Positions 42,101 through 54,768 are shown, counted from the stretch's first letter. The stretch: 64,000 nucleotides of DNA from Aporrectodea caliginosa (GCA_020284085.1 JACEVL010000157.1:647001-711000); one strand, 5' to 3'. The notes: generated by a model from the sequence alone, not told the origin. A program made the numbers and translations.

Positions 42101-45100
42101 CTATCGGTTTGGCCTGTACTCTATCGGTTTGGCCTGTACTCTATCGGTTTGGCCTGTACTCTATCGGTTTGGCCTGTACTCTATCGGTTTGGCCTGTACT
42201 CTATCGGTTTGGCCTGTACTCTATCGGTTTGGCCTGTACTCTATCGGTTTGCCCTGTACTCTATCGGTTTGGCCTGTACTCTATCGGTTTGGCCTGTACT
42301 CTATCGGTTTGGCCTGTACTCTATCGGTTTGGCCTGTACTCTATCGGTTTGGCCTGTACTCTATCGGTTTGGCCTGTACTCTATCGGTTTGGCCTGTACT
42401 CTATCGGTTTGGCCTGTACTCTATCGGTTTGGCCTGTACTGTATCGGTTTCTATCGGTTTGGCCTGTACTCTATCGGTTTGGCCTGTACTCTATCGGTTT
42501 GGCTCTGTACTCTATCGGTTTGGCCTGTACTCTATCGGTTTGGCCTGTACTCTATCGGTTTGGCCTGTACTCTATCGGTTTGGCCTGTACTCTATCGGTT
42601 TGGCCTGTACTCTATCGGTTTAACCTGTACTCTATCGGTTTGGCCTGTACTCTATCGGTTTGGCCTGTACTCTATCGGTTTGGCTTGTACTCTCTATCGG
42701 TTTGGCCTGTACTCTATCGGTTTGGCCTGTACTCTATCGGTTTGGCCTGTACTCTATCGGTTTGGCCTGTACTCTATCGGTTTGGCCCTGTACTCTATCG
42801 GATTGGCCTGTACTCTATCGGTTTGGCCCTAGGCTCTGTCGGTTTGGCCTGTATACTCTATCGGTTTGGCCCTATACTCTATCGGTTTGGCCCTGTACTC
42901 TATCGGTTTGGCCCTGTACTCTGTCGGTTTGGTTTGTACTCTCGGTGTACTCTATCGGTTTTGGCTAATACTCTATCGGTTTACCCTGTATTCTATCGGT
43001 TTGGCTTGTACTCTATCGGTTTACCCTGTACTCTATCGGTTTGTCTCTGTACTCTATCGGTTTGGCTTGTACTCTATCGGTGTGGGCCTGTACTTTATCG
43101 GTATGGGCCTGTACTCTATCGGAGTGGCGTGTTCTCTATCGGTTTGACATGCACTCTATCGGTTTGGCTTGTACTCTATCGGTTTGGCTTGTACTCTATC
43201 GGTTTGGCCTGTACTCTATCGGTTTGGCTTGTACTCTATCGGTTTGGCCTGTACCCTATCGGTTTGGCCTGTAATCTATCGGTTTGGCTTTGTACTCTAT
43301 TGGTTTGGCCTTGTACACTATCGGTTTGGCCTTATACTCTATCGGTTTGGCCTGTACTGTATCGGTTTAGCCTGTGCTCTATCGATTTATCCTGTACTGT
43401 ATTGGTTTAGCCTGTACTCTATCGGTTTGTCCTGTACTCTATCGGTTTGGCCTGTACTTTATCGGTATGGCGTGTACTCTATTGGTGTCGCCTGTACTCA
43501 TCCGGTTTGGCCCTGTACTCATCCGGTTTGGCCCTGTACTCTATCGGTGTCGCCTGTACTCTTTCGATTTGGCTTGTACTCTATCGGTGTACTCTATCGG
43601 TTTTGGTTTGTACTCTATCGGTGAGCGCCTGTACTCTATCGGTTTGCCCTGTACTCTATCGGTTTGGCCTGTACTCTATCGGTTCGGCCTGTACTCTATC
43701 GGTTTAGCCTGTACTCTATCTATTTGGCTTGTACTCTATCGGTTTGGCTTGTACTCTATCGGTTTGGCCTGTCTCTATCGGTTTGGTTTGTACTCTATCG
43801 GTTTGGGCTGTACTCTATCGGTTTGGCCTGTACTCTATCGGTTTGACCTGCACTCTATCGGTTTGGCCTGTACTCTATCGGTTTGGCCTGTACTCTATCG
43901 GTTTGGCTTGTACTCTATCGGTTTGGCCTGTACTATATCGGTTTGGCCTGTACTCTATCGGTTTGGCCTGTACTCTATCGGTTTGGTACTCTATCGGTTT
44001 GGCCTGTACTCTATCGGTTTGGCCTGTACTCTATCGGTTTGGCTTGTACTCTATCGGTGTACTCTATCGGTTTGGGTTTGTACTCTATCGGTTGGGCCTG
44101 TACTCTATCGGTTTGGCTCCTGTACTCTATCGGTTTGGCCTGTACTCTATACCTGTACTCTATCAGTTTGGCTTGTACTCTATCGGTTTGGGCCTGTACT
44201 CTATCGGTTTGGCTTGTACTCTATCGGTTTTGCCTGTACTCTATCGGTTTGGCCTGTACTCTATCGGTTTGGCCTGTACTCTATCGGTTTGTCCTGTACT
44301 CTATCGGTTTTGTACTCTATCGGTTTGGCCTGTACTCTATCGGTTTGGCCCTGTACTCTATCGGTTTGGCCTGTACTCTATCGGTTTGGCTCTGTACTCT
44401 ATCGGTTTGGCCCTGTACTCTATCGGTTTACCCTGTATTCTATCGCTTTGGCTCTGTACTCTATCGATTTGGCGTGTACTCTATCGGTTTGGCCTATACT
44501 CTATCGGTTTGGCCTGTACTCTATCGGTTTGGCTTGTACTCTATCGGTTTGGCTCTGTACTCTATCGGTTTGGCCTGTACTCTATCGGTTTGGCCTGTAC
44601 TCTATCGGTTTGGCCTGTACTCTATCGGTTTGGCCTGTACTCTATCGGTTTGGCTCTGTACTCTATCGGTTTGTCCTGTACTGTATCGGTTTAGCCTGTA
44701 CTCTATCGGTTTGTCCTGTACTCTATCGGTATGGCGTGTACTCTATCGGTTTGGGCTATACTCTATCGGTTTGGGCTGTACTCTATCGGTTTGGCTTGTA
44801 CTCTATCGGTTTGGCCTGTACTCTATCGGTTTGGCCTGTACTCTATCGGTTTGGCCTGTACTCTATCGGTTTGGCCTGTACTCTATCGGTTTGGCCTGTA
44901 CTCTATCGGTTTGGCTCTGTACTCTATCGGTTTGGCCTGTACTCTATCGGTTTGGCCTGTACTCTATCGGTTTGGCCTGTACTCTATCGGTTTGGCCCTG
45001 TACTCTGTCGGTTTGGCCTGTACTCTATCGGTTTGGCCTGTACTCTATCGGTTTTGGCCTGTACTCTATCGGTTTGGCCCTGTACTCTATCGGTTTGGCC

Positions 45101-48100
45101 CTGTACTCTATCGGTTTGGCCTGTACTCTATCGGTTTGGCCCTGTACTCTATCGGTTTGTCCTGTACTCTATCGGTTTGGCTTGTACTCTATCGGTTTGG
45201 CTTGTACTCTATCGGTTTGGTGTACTCTATCGGTTTAGATTTGTACTCTATCGGTGAGGGCCTGTACTCTATCGGTTTCGCCCTGTACTCTATCGGTTTC
45301 GCACCTGTACTCTATCGGTTTGGCTTGTACTCTATCGGTTTGGCCTGTACTCTATCGGTTTGGCGCTGTACTCTATCGGTTTGGCTTGTACTCTATCGGT
45401 TTGGGCCTGTACTCTATCGGTTTTGGCCTGTACTCTATCGGTTTTGCCTGTACTCTATCGGTTTGGCCTGTACTCTATCGGTTTGGCTGTACTCTATCGG
45501 TTTGGCGCTGTACTCTATCGGTTTGGCCTGTACTCTATCGGTTGGGCCTGTACTCTATCGGTTTGGCCTGTACTCTATCGGTTTGGCCTGTACTCTATCG
45601 GTTTGGCCTGTACTCTATCGGTTTGGCCTGTACTCTATCGGTTTGGCCTGTACTCTATCGGTTTGGCCTGTACTCTATCGGTGTTGGCCTGTACTCTATC
45701 GGTGTGCCTTGTACTCTATCGGTTTGGCCTGTACTCTATCGGTTTGGCCTGTACTCTATCGGTTTGGCCTGTACTCTATCGGTTTGGCCTGTACTCTATC
45801 GGTTTGGGTTTGTACTCTATCGGTTTGGCCTGTACTCTATCGGTTTGGCCTGTACTCTATCGGTTTGGCCTGTACTCTATCGGTTTGGGCTGTACTCTAT
45901 CGGTTTGGCCTGTACTCTATCGGTTTGGCCTGTACTCTATCGGTTTGGCCTGTACTCTATCGGTGTACTCTATCGGTTTGGCCTGTACTCTATCGGTTTG
46001 GCTTGTACTCTATCGGTTTGGCCTGTACTCTATCGGTTTGGCCTGTACTCTATCGGTTTGGTCCTGTACTCTATCGGTTTGGCCTGTACTCTATCGGTTT
46101 GGCCTGTACTCTATCGGTTTGGCCTGTACTCTATCGGTTTGGCCTGTACTCTATCGGTTTGGCCTGTACTCTATCGGTTTGCCCTGTACTCTATCGGTTT
46201 GGCCTGTACTCTATCGGTTTGGCCTGTACTCTATCGGTTTGGCCTGTACTCTATCGGTTTTGGCCTGTACTCTATCGGTTTGGCTATCTGTACTCTATCG
46301 GTTTGGCCTGTACTCTATCGGTTTGGCCTGTACTCTATCGGTTTGGCCTGTACTCTATCGGTTTGGCCTGTACTCTATCGGTTTGGCCTGTACTCTATCG
46401 GTTTGGCCTGTACTCTATCGGTTTGGCCTGTACTCTATCGGTTTGGCCTGTACTCTATCGGTTTGGGCTTGTACTCTATCGGTTTGGCCTGTACTCTATC
46501 GGGTTTGGCCTGTACTCTATCGGTTTGGCCTGTACTCTATCGGTTTGGCCTGTACTCTATCGGTTTGGCCTGTACTCTATCGGTTTGGGCCTGTACTCTA
46601 TCGGTTTGGCCTGTACTCTATCGGTTTGGCCTGTACTCTATCGGTTTGGCCTGTACTCTATCGCCTGTACTCTATCGGTTTGGCCTGTACTCTATCGGTT
46701 TGGCCTGTACTCTATCGGTTTGGCCTGTACTCTATCGGTTTGCCCTGTACTCTATCGGTTTGGCCTGTACTCTATCGGTTTGGCCTGTACTCTATCGGTT
46801 TGGCCTGTACTCTATCGGTTATGGGCCTGTACTCTATCGGTTTGGCCTGTACTCTATCGGTTTGGCCTGTACTCTATCGGTTTGGCCTGTACTCTATCGG
46901 TTTGGCCTGTACTCTATCGGTTTGGCCTGTACTCTATCGGTTTGGCCTGTACTCTATCGGTTTGGCCTGTACTCTATCGGTTTGGCCTGTACTCTATCGG
47001 TTTGGCCTGTACTCTATCGGTTTGGCCTGTACTCTATCGGTTTGGCTGTACTCTATCGGTTTGGCCTGTACTCTATCGGTTTGCCTGTACTCCTGTACTC
47101 TATCGGTTTGGCCTGTACTCTATCGGTTGGGCCTGTACTCTATCGGTTTTGGCCTGTACTCTATCGGTTTGGCCTGTACTCTATCGGTTTGGCCTGTACT
47201 CTATCGGTTTGGCCTGTACTCTATCGGTTTGGCCTGTACTCTATCGGTTTGGCCTGTACTCTATCGGTTTGGCCTGTACTCTATCGGTTTGGCCTGTACT
47301 CTATCGGTTTTGCCTGTACTCTATCGGTGTACTCTATCGGTTTGGCCTGTACTCTATCGGTTTGGCCTGTACTCTATCGGTTTGGCCTGTACTCTATCGG
47401 TTTGGCCTGTACTCTATCGGTTTGGCCTGTACTCTATCGGTTTGGCCTGTACTCTATCGGTTTGGCCTGTACTCTATCGGTTTGGCCTGTACTCTATCGG
47501 TTTGGCCCTGTACTCTATCGGTTTGGCCTGTACTCTATCGGTTTGGCCTGTACTCTATCGGTTTGGCCCTGTACTCTATCGGTTTGGCCTGTACTCTATC
47601 GGTTTGGCCTGTACTCTATCGGTTTGGCCTGTACTCTATCGGTTTGGCCTGTACTCTATCGGTTTGGCCTGTACTCTATCGGTTTGGCCTGTACTCTATC
47701 GGTTTGGCCTGTACTCTATCGGTTTGGCCTGTACTCTATCGGTTTGGCCTGTACTCTATCGGTTTGGCCTGTACTCTATCGGTTTTGCCTTGTACTCTAT
47801 CGGTTTGGCCTGTACTCTATCGGTTTGGCCTGTACTCTATCGGTTTTGGCCTGTACTCTATCGGTTTGGCCTGTACTCTATCGGTTTGGCCTGTACTCTA
47901 TCGGTTTGGCCTGTACTCTATCGGTTTGGCCTGTACTCTATCGGTTTGGTTTGTTGTACTCTATCGGTTTGGCCTGTACTCTATCGGTTTGGCCTGTACT
48001 CTATCGGTTTGGCCTGTACTCTATCGGTTTGGCCTGTACTCTATCGGTTTGGCCTGTACTCTATCGGTTTGGCCTTGTACTCTATCGGTTTGGCCTGTAC

Positions 48101-49822
48101 TCTATCGGTTTGGCCTGTACTCTATCGGTTTGGCCTTGTACTCTATCGGTTTGGCCTGTACTCTATCGGTTTGGCCTGTACTCTATCGGTTTGGCTTGTA
48201 CTCTATCGGTTTGGCCTGTACTCTATCGGTTTGGCCTGTACTCTATCGGTTTGGCCTGTACTCTATCGGTTTGGCCTGTACTCTATCGGTTTGGCCTGTA
48301 CTCTATCGGTTTGGCCTGTACTCTATCGGTTTGGCCTGTACTCTATCGGTTTGGCCTGTACTCTATCGGTTTGGCTCTGTACTCTATCGGTTTGGCCTGT
48401 ACTCTATCGGTTTGGGCCTGTACTCTATCGGTTTGGCCTGTACTTTATCGGTTTGCCCTGTACTCTATCGGTTTGGCCTGTACTCTATCGGTTTGGCCTG
48501 TACTCTATCGGTTTGGCCTGTACTCTATCGGTTTGGGCCTGTACTCTATCGGTTTGGCCTGTACTCTATCGGTTTGGCCTGTACTCTATCGGTTTGGCCT
48601 GTACTCTATCGGTTTGGCTTGTACTCTATCGGTTTGGCCTGTACTCTATCGGTTTGGCCTGTACTCTATCGGTTTGGCCTGTACTCTATCGGTTTGGCCT
48701 GTACTCTATCGGTTTGGCCTGTACTCTATCGGTTTGGCCTGTACTCTATCGGTTTGGCCTGTACTCTATCGGTTTGGCCTGTACTCTATCGGTTTGGCCT
48801 GTACTCTATCGGTTTGGCCTGTACTCTATCGGTTTGGCTTGTACTCTATCGGTTTGGTTTGTACTCTATCGGTTTTGCCTGTACTCTATCGGTTTGGCCT
48901 GTACTCTATCGGTTTGGGCCTGTACTCTATCGGTTTGGCCTGTACTCTATCGGTTTGGCCCTGTACTCTATCGGTTTGACCTGTACTCTATCGGTTTGGG
49001 CTGTGTACTCTATCGGTTTGGCCTGTACTCTATCGTTTGGCCCTGTACTCTCTGTCGGTTTGGCCTGTACTCTATCGGTTTGGCCCTGTACTCTATCGGT
49101 TTGATCCTGTACTCTATCGGTTTGGCCTTGTACTCTATCGGTTTGGCCTGTACTCTATCGGTTTGGCCCTGTACTCTATCGGTTTGGCTTGTACTCTATC
49201 GGTTTGGCCTGTACTCTATCGGTTTTGCCTGTACTCTATCGGTTTGTGCCTGTACTCTATCGGTTTGGCCCTGTACTCTATCGGTTTGGCCTGTACTCTA
49301 TCGGTTTGGCCCTGTACTCTATCGGTTTGCCCTGTACTCTATCGGTTTGGCCCTGTACTCTATCGGTTTGTCTTGTACTCTATCGGTGTACTCTATCGGT
49401 TTTGGTTTGTACTCTATCGGTTTTGCCTGTGCTCTGTCGGTTTGGCCTGTACTCTATCGGTTTGGCCCTGTACTCTATCGGTTTGGCCCTGTACTCTATC
49501 GGTTTGCCCTGTACTCTATCGGTTTTGGCCCTGTGCTCTATCGGTTTGGCCTGTACTCTATCGGTTTGGCCCTGTACTCTATCGGTTTGGTCCTGTACTC
49601 TATCGGTTTGGCACTGTACTCTATCGGTTTTGCCTCGTACTCTATCTTTTTGCCTCGTACTCTATCGGTTTGCCTGTACTCTATCGGTTTGGTCCTGTAC
49701 TCAATCGGTTAGGCCTGTACTCTATCGGTTTGCCTCGTACTCTATCAGTTTGCCTCGTAGTCTATTGGTTATCCTCGTACTCTATCGGTTTGCCTTGTAC
49801 TCTATCGGTTGCCTCGTATTCT
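39181..49822 (+). repeat. Giant 20-bp minisatellite (about 530 units, 10.6 kb)
   Basis: The consensus unit is GGTTTGGCCTGTACTCTATC. Common variants are GGCTT for GGCCT, GGCCCT and GGCTCT (21 bp), GGGCCT, and truncated GGTGTACTCTATC units. The centre (about 41500-49000) is more homogeneous, and the edges (39181-39540 and 49600-49822, with GCCTCG variants) are more diverged, as expected from unequal exchange. The unit has no stop in any forward frame. Because 20 is not a multiple of 3, every frame gives the same 20-residue cycle (ACTLSVWPVLYRFGLYSIGL), so ORFs of up to 1457 codons overlap in all three frames. The reverse strand has a TAG every 60 bp. There is no sign of a gene. Confidence 0.98.
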
Positions 49823-50090
49823 AAATTAAGTCTTCGTTTCGATAGAAGCTGGACTGATGAATTTTTTACTTGAATAGAATGTAGATTGACGAGAATAATT
49901 CTTGCCTAAGTAGAAGTTGGATTGATGAAAAAAATTCCTAGTTAAATAGAAGCTGGATTGATGACAATAATTTTGCTTAAACAGAAGTTCGATTGATGGA
50001 AAATATCTGTTCTTAAATGGAAGCTCTAGTGATGGCAGTTAGTGTGGACATTGGTAGATTGCTTAGGCATTGAAGACATTATAATAATTA
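49823..50090 (-). repeat. 38-bp-type tandem repeat, inverted copy of the zinc-finger intron family
   Basis: About six diverged units with TAGAAGCTGGATTGATGA plus an AT spacer, ending in GGTAGATTGCTTAGGCATTG and GAAGACATT. The reverse complement matches the border and units of 21785-22215. It directly abuts the giant minisatellite. Confidence 0.78.
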
Positions 50091-50204
50091 AGCAGCGTAT
50101 CTACGGGATAACCTAATGATAGTTTATTTTATTGACCTGGATTTCTCAATTGCCATTGCTTTTATTAGCGATTAAATGTTAGTATTATGCTTTCTTTCAT
50201 AAAC

Positions 50205-50405
50205 ATGTATTTAATAATCAGCGACCTTATTAATATTGGCGAGCGCTCATATTGGAACGCGGTCTTATTAACCAGCGTTTTTATTTGAAAGCGCTCTTAT
50301 GTGACCGCGCCCTAATGTGGGCGCGCCCTTTTGTGCGCGCCCTTTTGTGTCGCGTCCTTTTGTGCGCGCCCTTTTGTGTCGCGCCCTTTTGTGCGGGCCC
50401 TGATT
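50205..50405. repeat. Degenerate GC-rich tandem repeats
   Basis: Units around CGCGCCCTTTTGTGTCG (about 50310-50400) follow looser units of the type AGCGxxCTTATTxx (about 50218-50310). Confidence 0.75.
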
Positions 50406-50409
50406 GAGG

Positions 50410-51185
50410 GATACCGTTCTATGGTATCACATTGCGAATATTCCAAGCGGTTGTTTAAATGAATAGTTTTATGAAGACTGGCGCCAAATATTTCAAGAGG
50501 TTATGTTGTTAGGGCAACAGTTCTGTGATACAACAACGCAATTGTTCTATGATGTCACAATGTATTTATTCCAAGCGGTTAATTACGTCGATAGCTCTGC
50601 TGTGAAGTCATAATGCAAGTATTTTACTTGCTGGAAGGATGTAAAGGTAACAGTTATCTGATGTCACAGAGTAATATTATTATTCAACGCGATTGTGTTG
50701 ATAGTTCTATGAAATCATAATGCAATAATTGAACAAGGTTGCTATGTCAACACTCTATGCAATAGATCGCGATAGAATATTGTAAGAGATTGCATTTAGG
50801 AATTATTGTTCCTTGAAATGGCAGAGCAATTTTTACAGGCTGCTATGACAGCAATTGTTTAGCGGAACAAAGCAACGTTTGTGATATGTTGCTATGCCAC
50901 AGGCTGTATGTCTCAAATCACAGTACAATTATATTTTTAGATGATTCCATGGCAACAATAATCTATGTCATAACACAGCAGTGTTTGCGATATTTTAGTC
51001 TATTATTTCAAATGCTGTACGTCGCAAATCACAATGAAATTACTTTCAGAGGATTGAGAGGAGAGCATTGTTATGTCACAGAATTGTGTGCCGACAATTA
51101 TTCTGGGACATAAAAAGCCACATTTGAGTTAGGTTGCTGTGCCATAAGTTTCAAATTACAAAGCAAGTATTGCGCTGCAAAATTA
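50410..51185. repeat. Degenerate long-period tandem repeat (roughly 50-70 bp units)
   Basis: Recurring elements are AGCGGTTG/GAGGTTATG, GTTCTATGATGTCACA, CAATTATT and TTGCTATGxCA, seen about a dozen times between 50420 and 51180 with considerable divergence. An open frame at 50886-51113 lies inside it and has no family resemblance. Confidence 0.6.
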
Positions 51186-52060
51186 ATGGTATAATCAAGA
51201 AAGCGAGCTATGCTTCGGTACAAAATTTCCGACAGTCATATGGTTTTAAAAAAGACAGGTCTTCAGCCGTGACTTGAATGTGTTCAGAAATGGCGTATTC
51301 TTCATCTGGTCGGGATCGTTCGGATTCTTCAGACAGCTGACTTTCAGAAAACTGGAAGGGAGTTTGGTCTACACGGACAGGAAAGACGATATAAAGGAGT
51401 AATTGAGTAGTAATAAGAAAATACTAAGATTGTCATAAAAGGTTTGTAGATCTATGCATGGAATGTAATCAATATAAATATGAGAATTCTAGAGGGTTCA
51501 CATTGCCGACATATAATTTTTGTCTCGTAGACACTATAATTAACTTAGAAAATCAACTTTAGCTGCTTAACTTTGCCTTTTACCGTTGCGTATAGGTCTA
51601 CCTTTATTGTTGACATTCTAAATCTTGTCATTTCTTGGTAGGCCTATTATAAATTATAGTACATGTATAATAGCACTCGTACATTTATACTGACTTGATT
51701 TAATTTATTCTGTTACGGTTCTACATACAAATTGGTAATTATAAATGTATAATGTCATGTGTGGATCATTACCGCTACATTTAGTAAATTACCATTTAAT
51801 ATTTATGTAGCAATTGTATTGCGCCTATTCTTACCTATGCATACGTAAATGCGTTCCCGACCTCATCGTGTGTCCTGTATTATAACAAAGGGCATTGTTT
51901 ATGTAATAATGTTCAACCCGTTGGGATTGTCCTGTGCTATAATATTTAGAGTCACATTAGAGCCATCTGATTTCAACCTATCAGCGCCTTCGCTTGACTC
52001 CCATCTATAGCTAGGTCTATCTTTATAGCAGTTTTAATGTAATTGACTGCGAAACGAACA

Positions 52061-52062
<2 letters not shown>
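51186..52062. other. No gene seen; possible retroelement tail
   Basis: About 51255-51370 (GACAGGTCTTCAGCCGTGAC through GAAGGGAGTTTGGTC) resembles the C-terminal tail of retroelements common in marine invertebrates, but I cannot define it further. Confidence 0.35.
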
Positions 52063-52112
<50 letters not shown>

Positions 52113-52128
52113 ATATAGGTAGGTAGGT
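52063..52128. repeat. (TA)n and (AGGT)n microsatellites
   Basis: TA repeats with two CATA interruptions are followed by four AGGT units. Confidence 0.9.
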
Positions 52129-52930
52129 AGGCCTACTATTCGCCTTGATGGGTGCCGTGGATCCAGGTGCTAAACCAGCGATGGATATTGATCCAGTGGT
52201 CGACCAAATATGATAATGATGAAGGTCAGAGTCCGAATGGAAAGTGTTAATGGTTTTCTAATTTAATGACGACAATCTACATTTATAGCGATCAGCCGCG
52301 ACAATCAGTTCGTCGGTGAAAGATCGAGGAGACACAGTTGTGACTTTGTTTTATAGTACAAAATCGAATAACTTAAGATGTGACTGTGCCAGTGTCCCTA
52401 TGCCTAACGCAGCTATTTATAGCCCTTTTTTGCTAGGTCCATCCCTCAAAACCGAATCAACTTAGGCGTAATTTTCAGGGGTACGGTACAAGAGGTATCC
52501 GCACCCTACTTTTTTGTCTGGATGATACCGAACCCCACTTTTCATGCCCAGAGAAACAATGCTCATTGTTATTTTCTCGGCAGAAGGCCTTCATTTGAGC
52601 CGTCAAGGGTCAAGACAATTACCGAGTATCATCATTGTGATCACCATGCATTTATCATCATCTTCATTGTTAGGCCTACTGTTATTACTTGGGCTATTAT
52701 TATTGTTGTTGTTGTTTTTATTAGGCCTATTATTATTATTTTTTCCCCGAGGTAGGCTTACATAATTATGATCCCTCAGGAATGCAAAAATTAGGGGGCG
52801 CGCGTTGTATTTATTATTATTATTATTATTATTAATTTTTATTAATTTTTTATATTATTCTTCTTGCAAATAATATTATAGTTATTCCGATGTACACTGT
52901 TGTACAGTGTAGATTAAGTTTTAAACTTAG
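52129..52930. other. No gene seen
   Basis: AT-rich sequence with short ATT runs near 52810-52835 and TAGGCCTA at about 52131, 52672 and 52723. Confidence 0.5.
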
Positions 52931-52934
52931 TATT

Positions 52935-53140
52935 TTGCGTCCACATAGCCGTCAGAGCCACAACTAATTCGTGGCCACAGGACAGACGATAAAGGACTTG
53001 GTAAATGCTCAATCTTTAAAAACACATTTAAACACTTTGATCTATCAAACTCCTTTTGAAAGTAACAATGGAGGCTTTGGACTTAGTCATCGAACTGCTC
53101 TGACTCTCTGAACTTGGATCTATACGCTAATCTAAACTAA
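52935..53140 (+). pseudogene. Probable LINE 3' coding fragment
   Basis: One frame gives KDLVNAQSLKTHLNTLIYQT, like the SxxxFKSxLKTHLF block that ends LINE RT proteins, preceded by a degraded WNxLP region. It is short and diverged. Confidence 0.4.
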
Positions 53141-53145
53141 TGAGG

Positions 53146-53444
53146 CATGGGCGCCCGCAGATAGTTTTGCAGGAGGGGGCAAAACACAATGGTCACCGTT
53201 AAATTTTGTAGCAAGAGCTTGAAAAATGCAATACAGGAATTTAAAAAGGGGTATTTTTCACAGAAATGTTTTGATTCTTACTTACAGTTAAATTTCTCAG
53301 TTTGACTTTGTGGATCATTAGTATCATTAGTGCTTTAGTGCGAAGAAATTTGTTAAACACCAAAAATTAGTAGTTAAAACAATAAGTGTCAATTTTCCAG
53401 GGAGGGCAAGTGCCCCCTCTTGCCCTTATGTGTGGGCGCCCATG
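53146..53444. mobile_element. hAT-like MITE (299 bp), imperfect target duplication
   Basis: The termini are CATGGGCGCCCGCAGA (left) and CATGGGCGCCCACACA (right, opposite strand), with GGGGGC-containing subterminal zones. The flanks TAATGAGG and AAGTGAGG match at six of eight positions, suggesting an older insertion. Confidence 0.75.
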
Positions 53445-54115
53445 AAGTGAGGTCCTAAAGTTACGGATGAGCACAGCAGACGACACGAGTCTGATTACAA
53501 CATATAGGAAAAACGACGAGGTCGGGAGCCTACGTAGGTATAATTATGTAGGAAGAAGTGCATGTGAACGAATGAAGCATCCTTGTACGAGTCGTTTTGA
53601 TGTTATGGTAATCACGTGAAAGTCACTTGATGTAGGACAACGTAAATCTATAATTACGACACGATACGATACGACAACATTTGTTCGCATGATTGATGGT
53701 CTGAGAAATTTCATTATAACATGTGACAAAATAAGATCTGGCAAAATAACAGTAGGCGTCGTAGTTATGTCTACGAACATTCAGAGCGCTACATGTCCTG
53801 CTTCCTTTCAGCATGCCCATAACAATTTGATGAGATCAACGTGGATCCATTTAGTGTCCCATTTGAGAATACTTGTCCCATATGAGTTCAATGAAGGCAC
53901 GCTGACGGGCTTTATAGTAATTCTAAGCTTAATTTAATATTTCGTAGCTATATCATAATTGTTTGGTATTGCATAATAATTGACAGTATGGCATAATTAG
54001 GAAAGACTTTGCGTAGAGGTTTATGATGCTGGCGGATAGTGAAATGCGATTTTCTCTATCATCTCTGATCTCAAATTCCTGTGCAAACGTTAAACTGAAC
54101 TTTTCATCTTACAAA
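53445..54115. other. No gene seen
   Basis: Overlapping short open frames on both strands (53544-53937) show no domain and no splice support. Confidence 0.45.
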
Positions 54116-54116
54116 T

Positions 54117-54243
54117 GGACCTATATGTAGTAGGGCATTAGAAGCCCAAATGAAGGACATAAAAAGTCCATATGCAGGATATAAGACACCCATATGTAGG
54201 ACATAAGAAGCCCATGTGCAGGATATATGAAGCCCAAATGCAT
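54117..54243. repeat. 22-24-bp tandem repeat, about five units
   Basis: Units of the type AAGCCCATATGCAGGACATA with variable substitutions. Confidence 0.75.
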
Positions 54244-54459
54244 GGAGTATTGTACTACTCTCACCATAATCTTCAATATAGACTATAGCTATCAAACATT
54301 GCTGTTGAGGAGGTCCGGAGGTTGAAGGCTCTCTGAGCAGTCAGGCACGACCATAGCGTTCCAAAGAATTCTTTATTTCATGCACCTCTACTTGCTTTAC
54401 AGTGTACGTTGTAAAACTTACAAAGTCGTTACCTTAAGATAAGCTCAAAACTGTCCTTT

Positions 54460-54550
54460 TCAGCCGTGCTGTGGTCGGGAGCGCTTCTGAGTAGTAACCT
54501 TGGAGGGGCGCTATATAAAACTTCGTAATGAACGAATGAATGAATGAATA
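54460..54550 (+). mobile_element. SINE/LINE 3' tail remnant
   Basis: GGGAGCGCTTCTGAGTAG is followed by GGGGCGCTATATAAAAC and an (AATG)n-like end. This is the same stem-loop tail type as at 62180 and in the dimeric SINEs. Confidence 0.55.
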
Positions 54551-54666
54551 TCAGTCTCGCAGCAAAATCTAAGGCTAACACAGTAAGCCTACTTTTTTAC
54601 CAAAATCTTGGACACAAAAACATTATAAGACTGTCTTGTTGAAGGGACGTTGATGGTGTCTGGTTC

Positions 54667-54768
54667 GTAATCGCAATCTTAATCTCCAAACTGCTAAAGC
54701 GCCACTCGAAAGCCAAGCGAAGGGCACCAGCTTATTCACGAGCGCTTTGTAATGCGTCCGTAAGATAC
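54667..54768 (+). repeat. Dispersed 55-bp repeat, copy D
   Basis: Contains AAGCGCCACTCGAAAGCC and GGCACCAGCTTATTCACGAG followed by CGCT. Upstream it shares CGTAATCGCAATCTT with copy B. Confidence 0.7.

Noticed and set aside
39181..49822. CRISPR-like regularity
   Set aside because: The repeats are directly contiguous 20-bp units with no spacers, in a eukaryotic sequence.
39181..49873. Open frames of up to 1457 codons on the plus strand
   Set aside because: They are produced by a 20-bp tandem unit without stops in any forward frame. All three frames give the same peptide cycle, indels are tolerated freely, and there is no unique N- or C-terminal domain.
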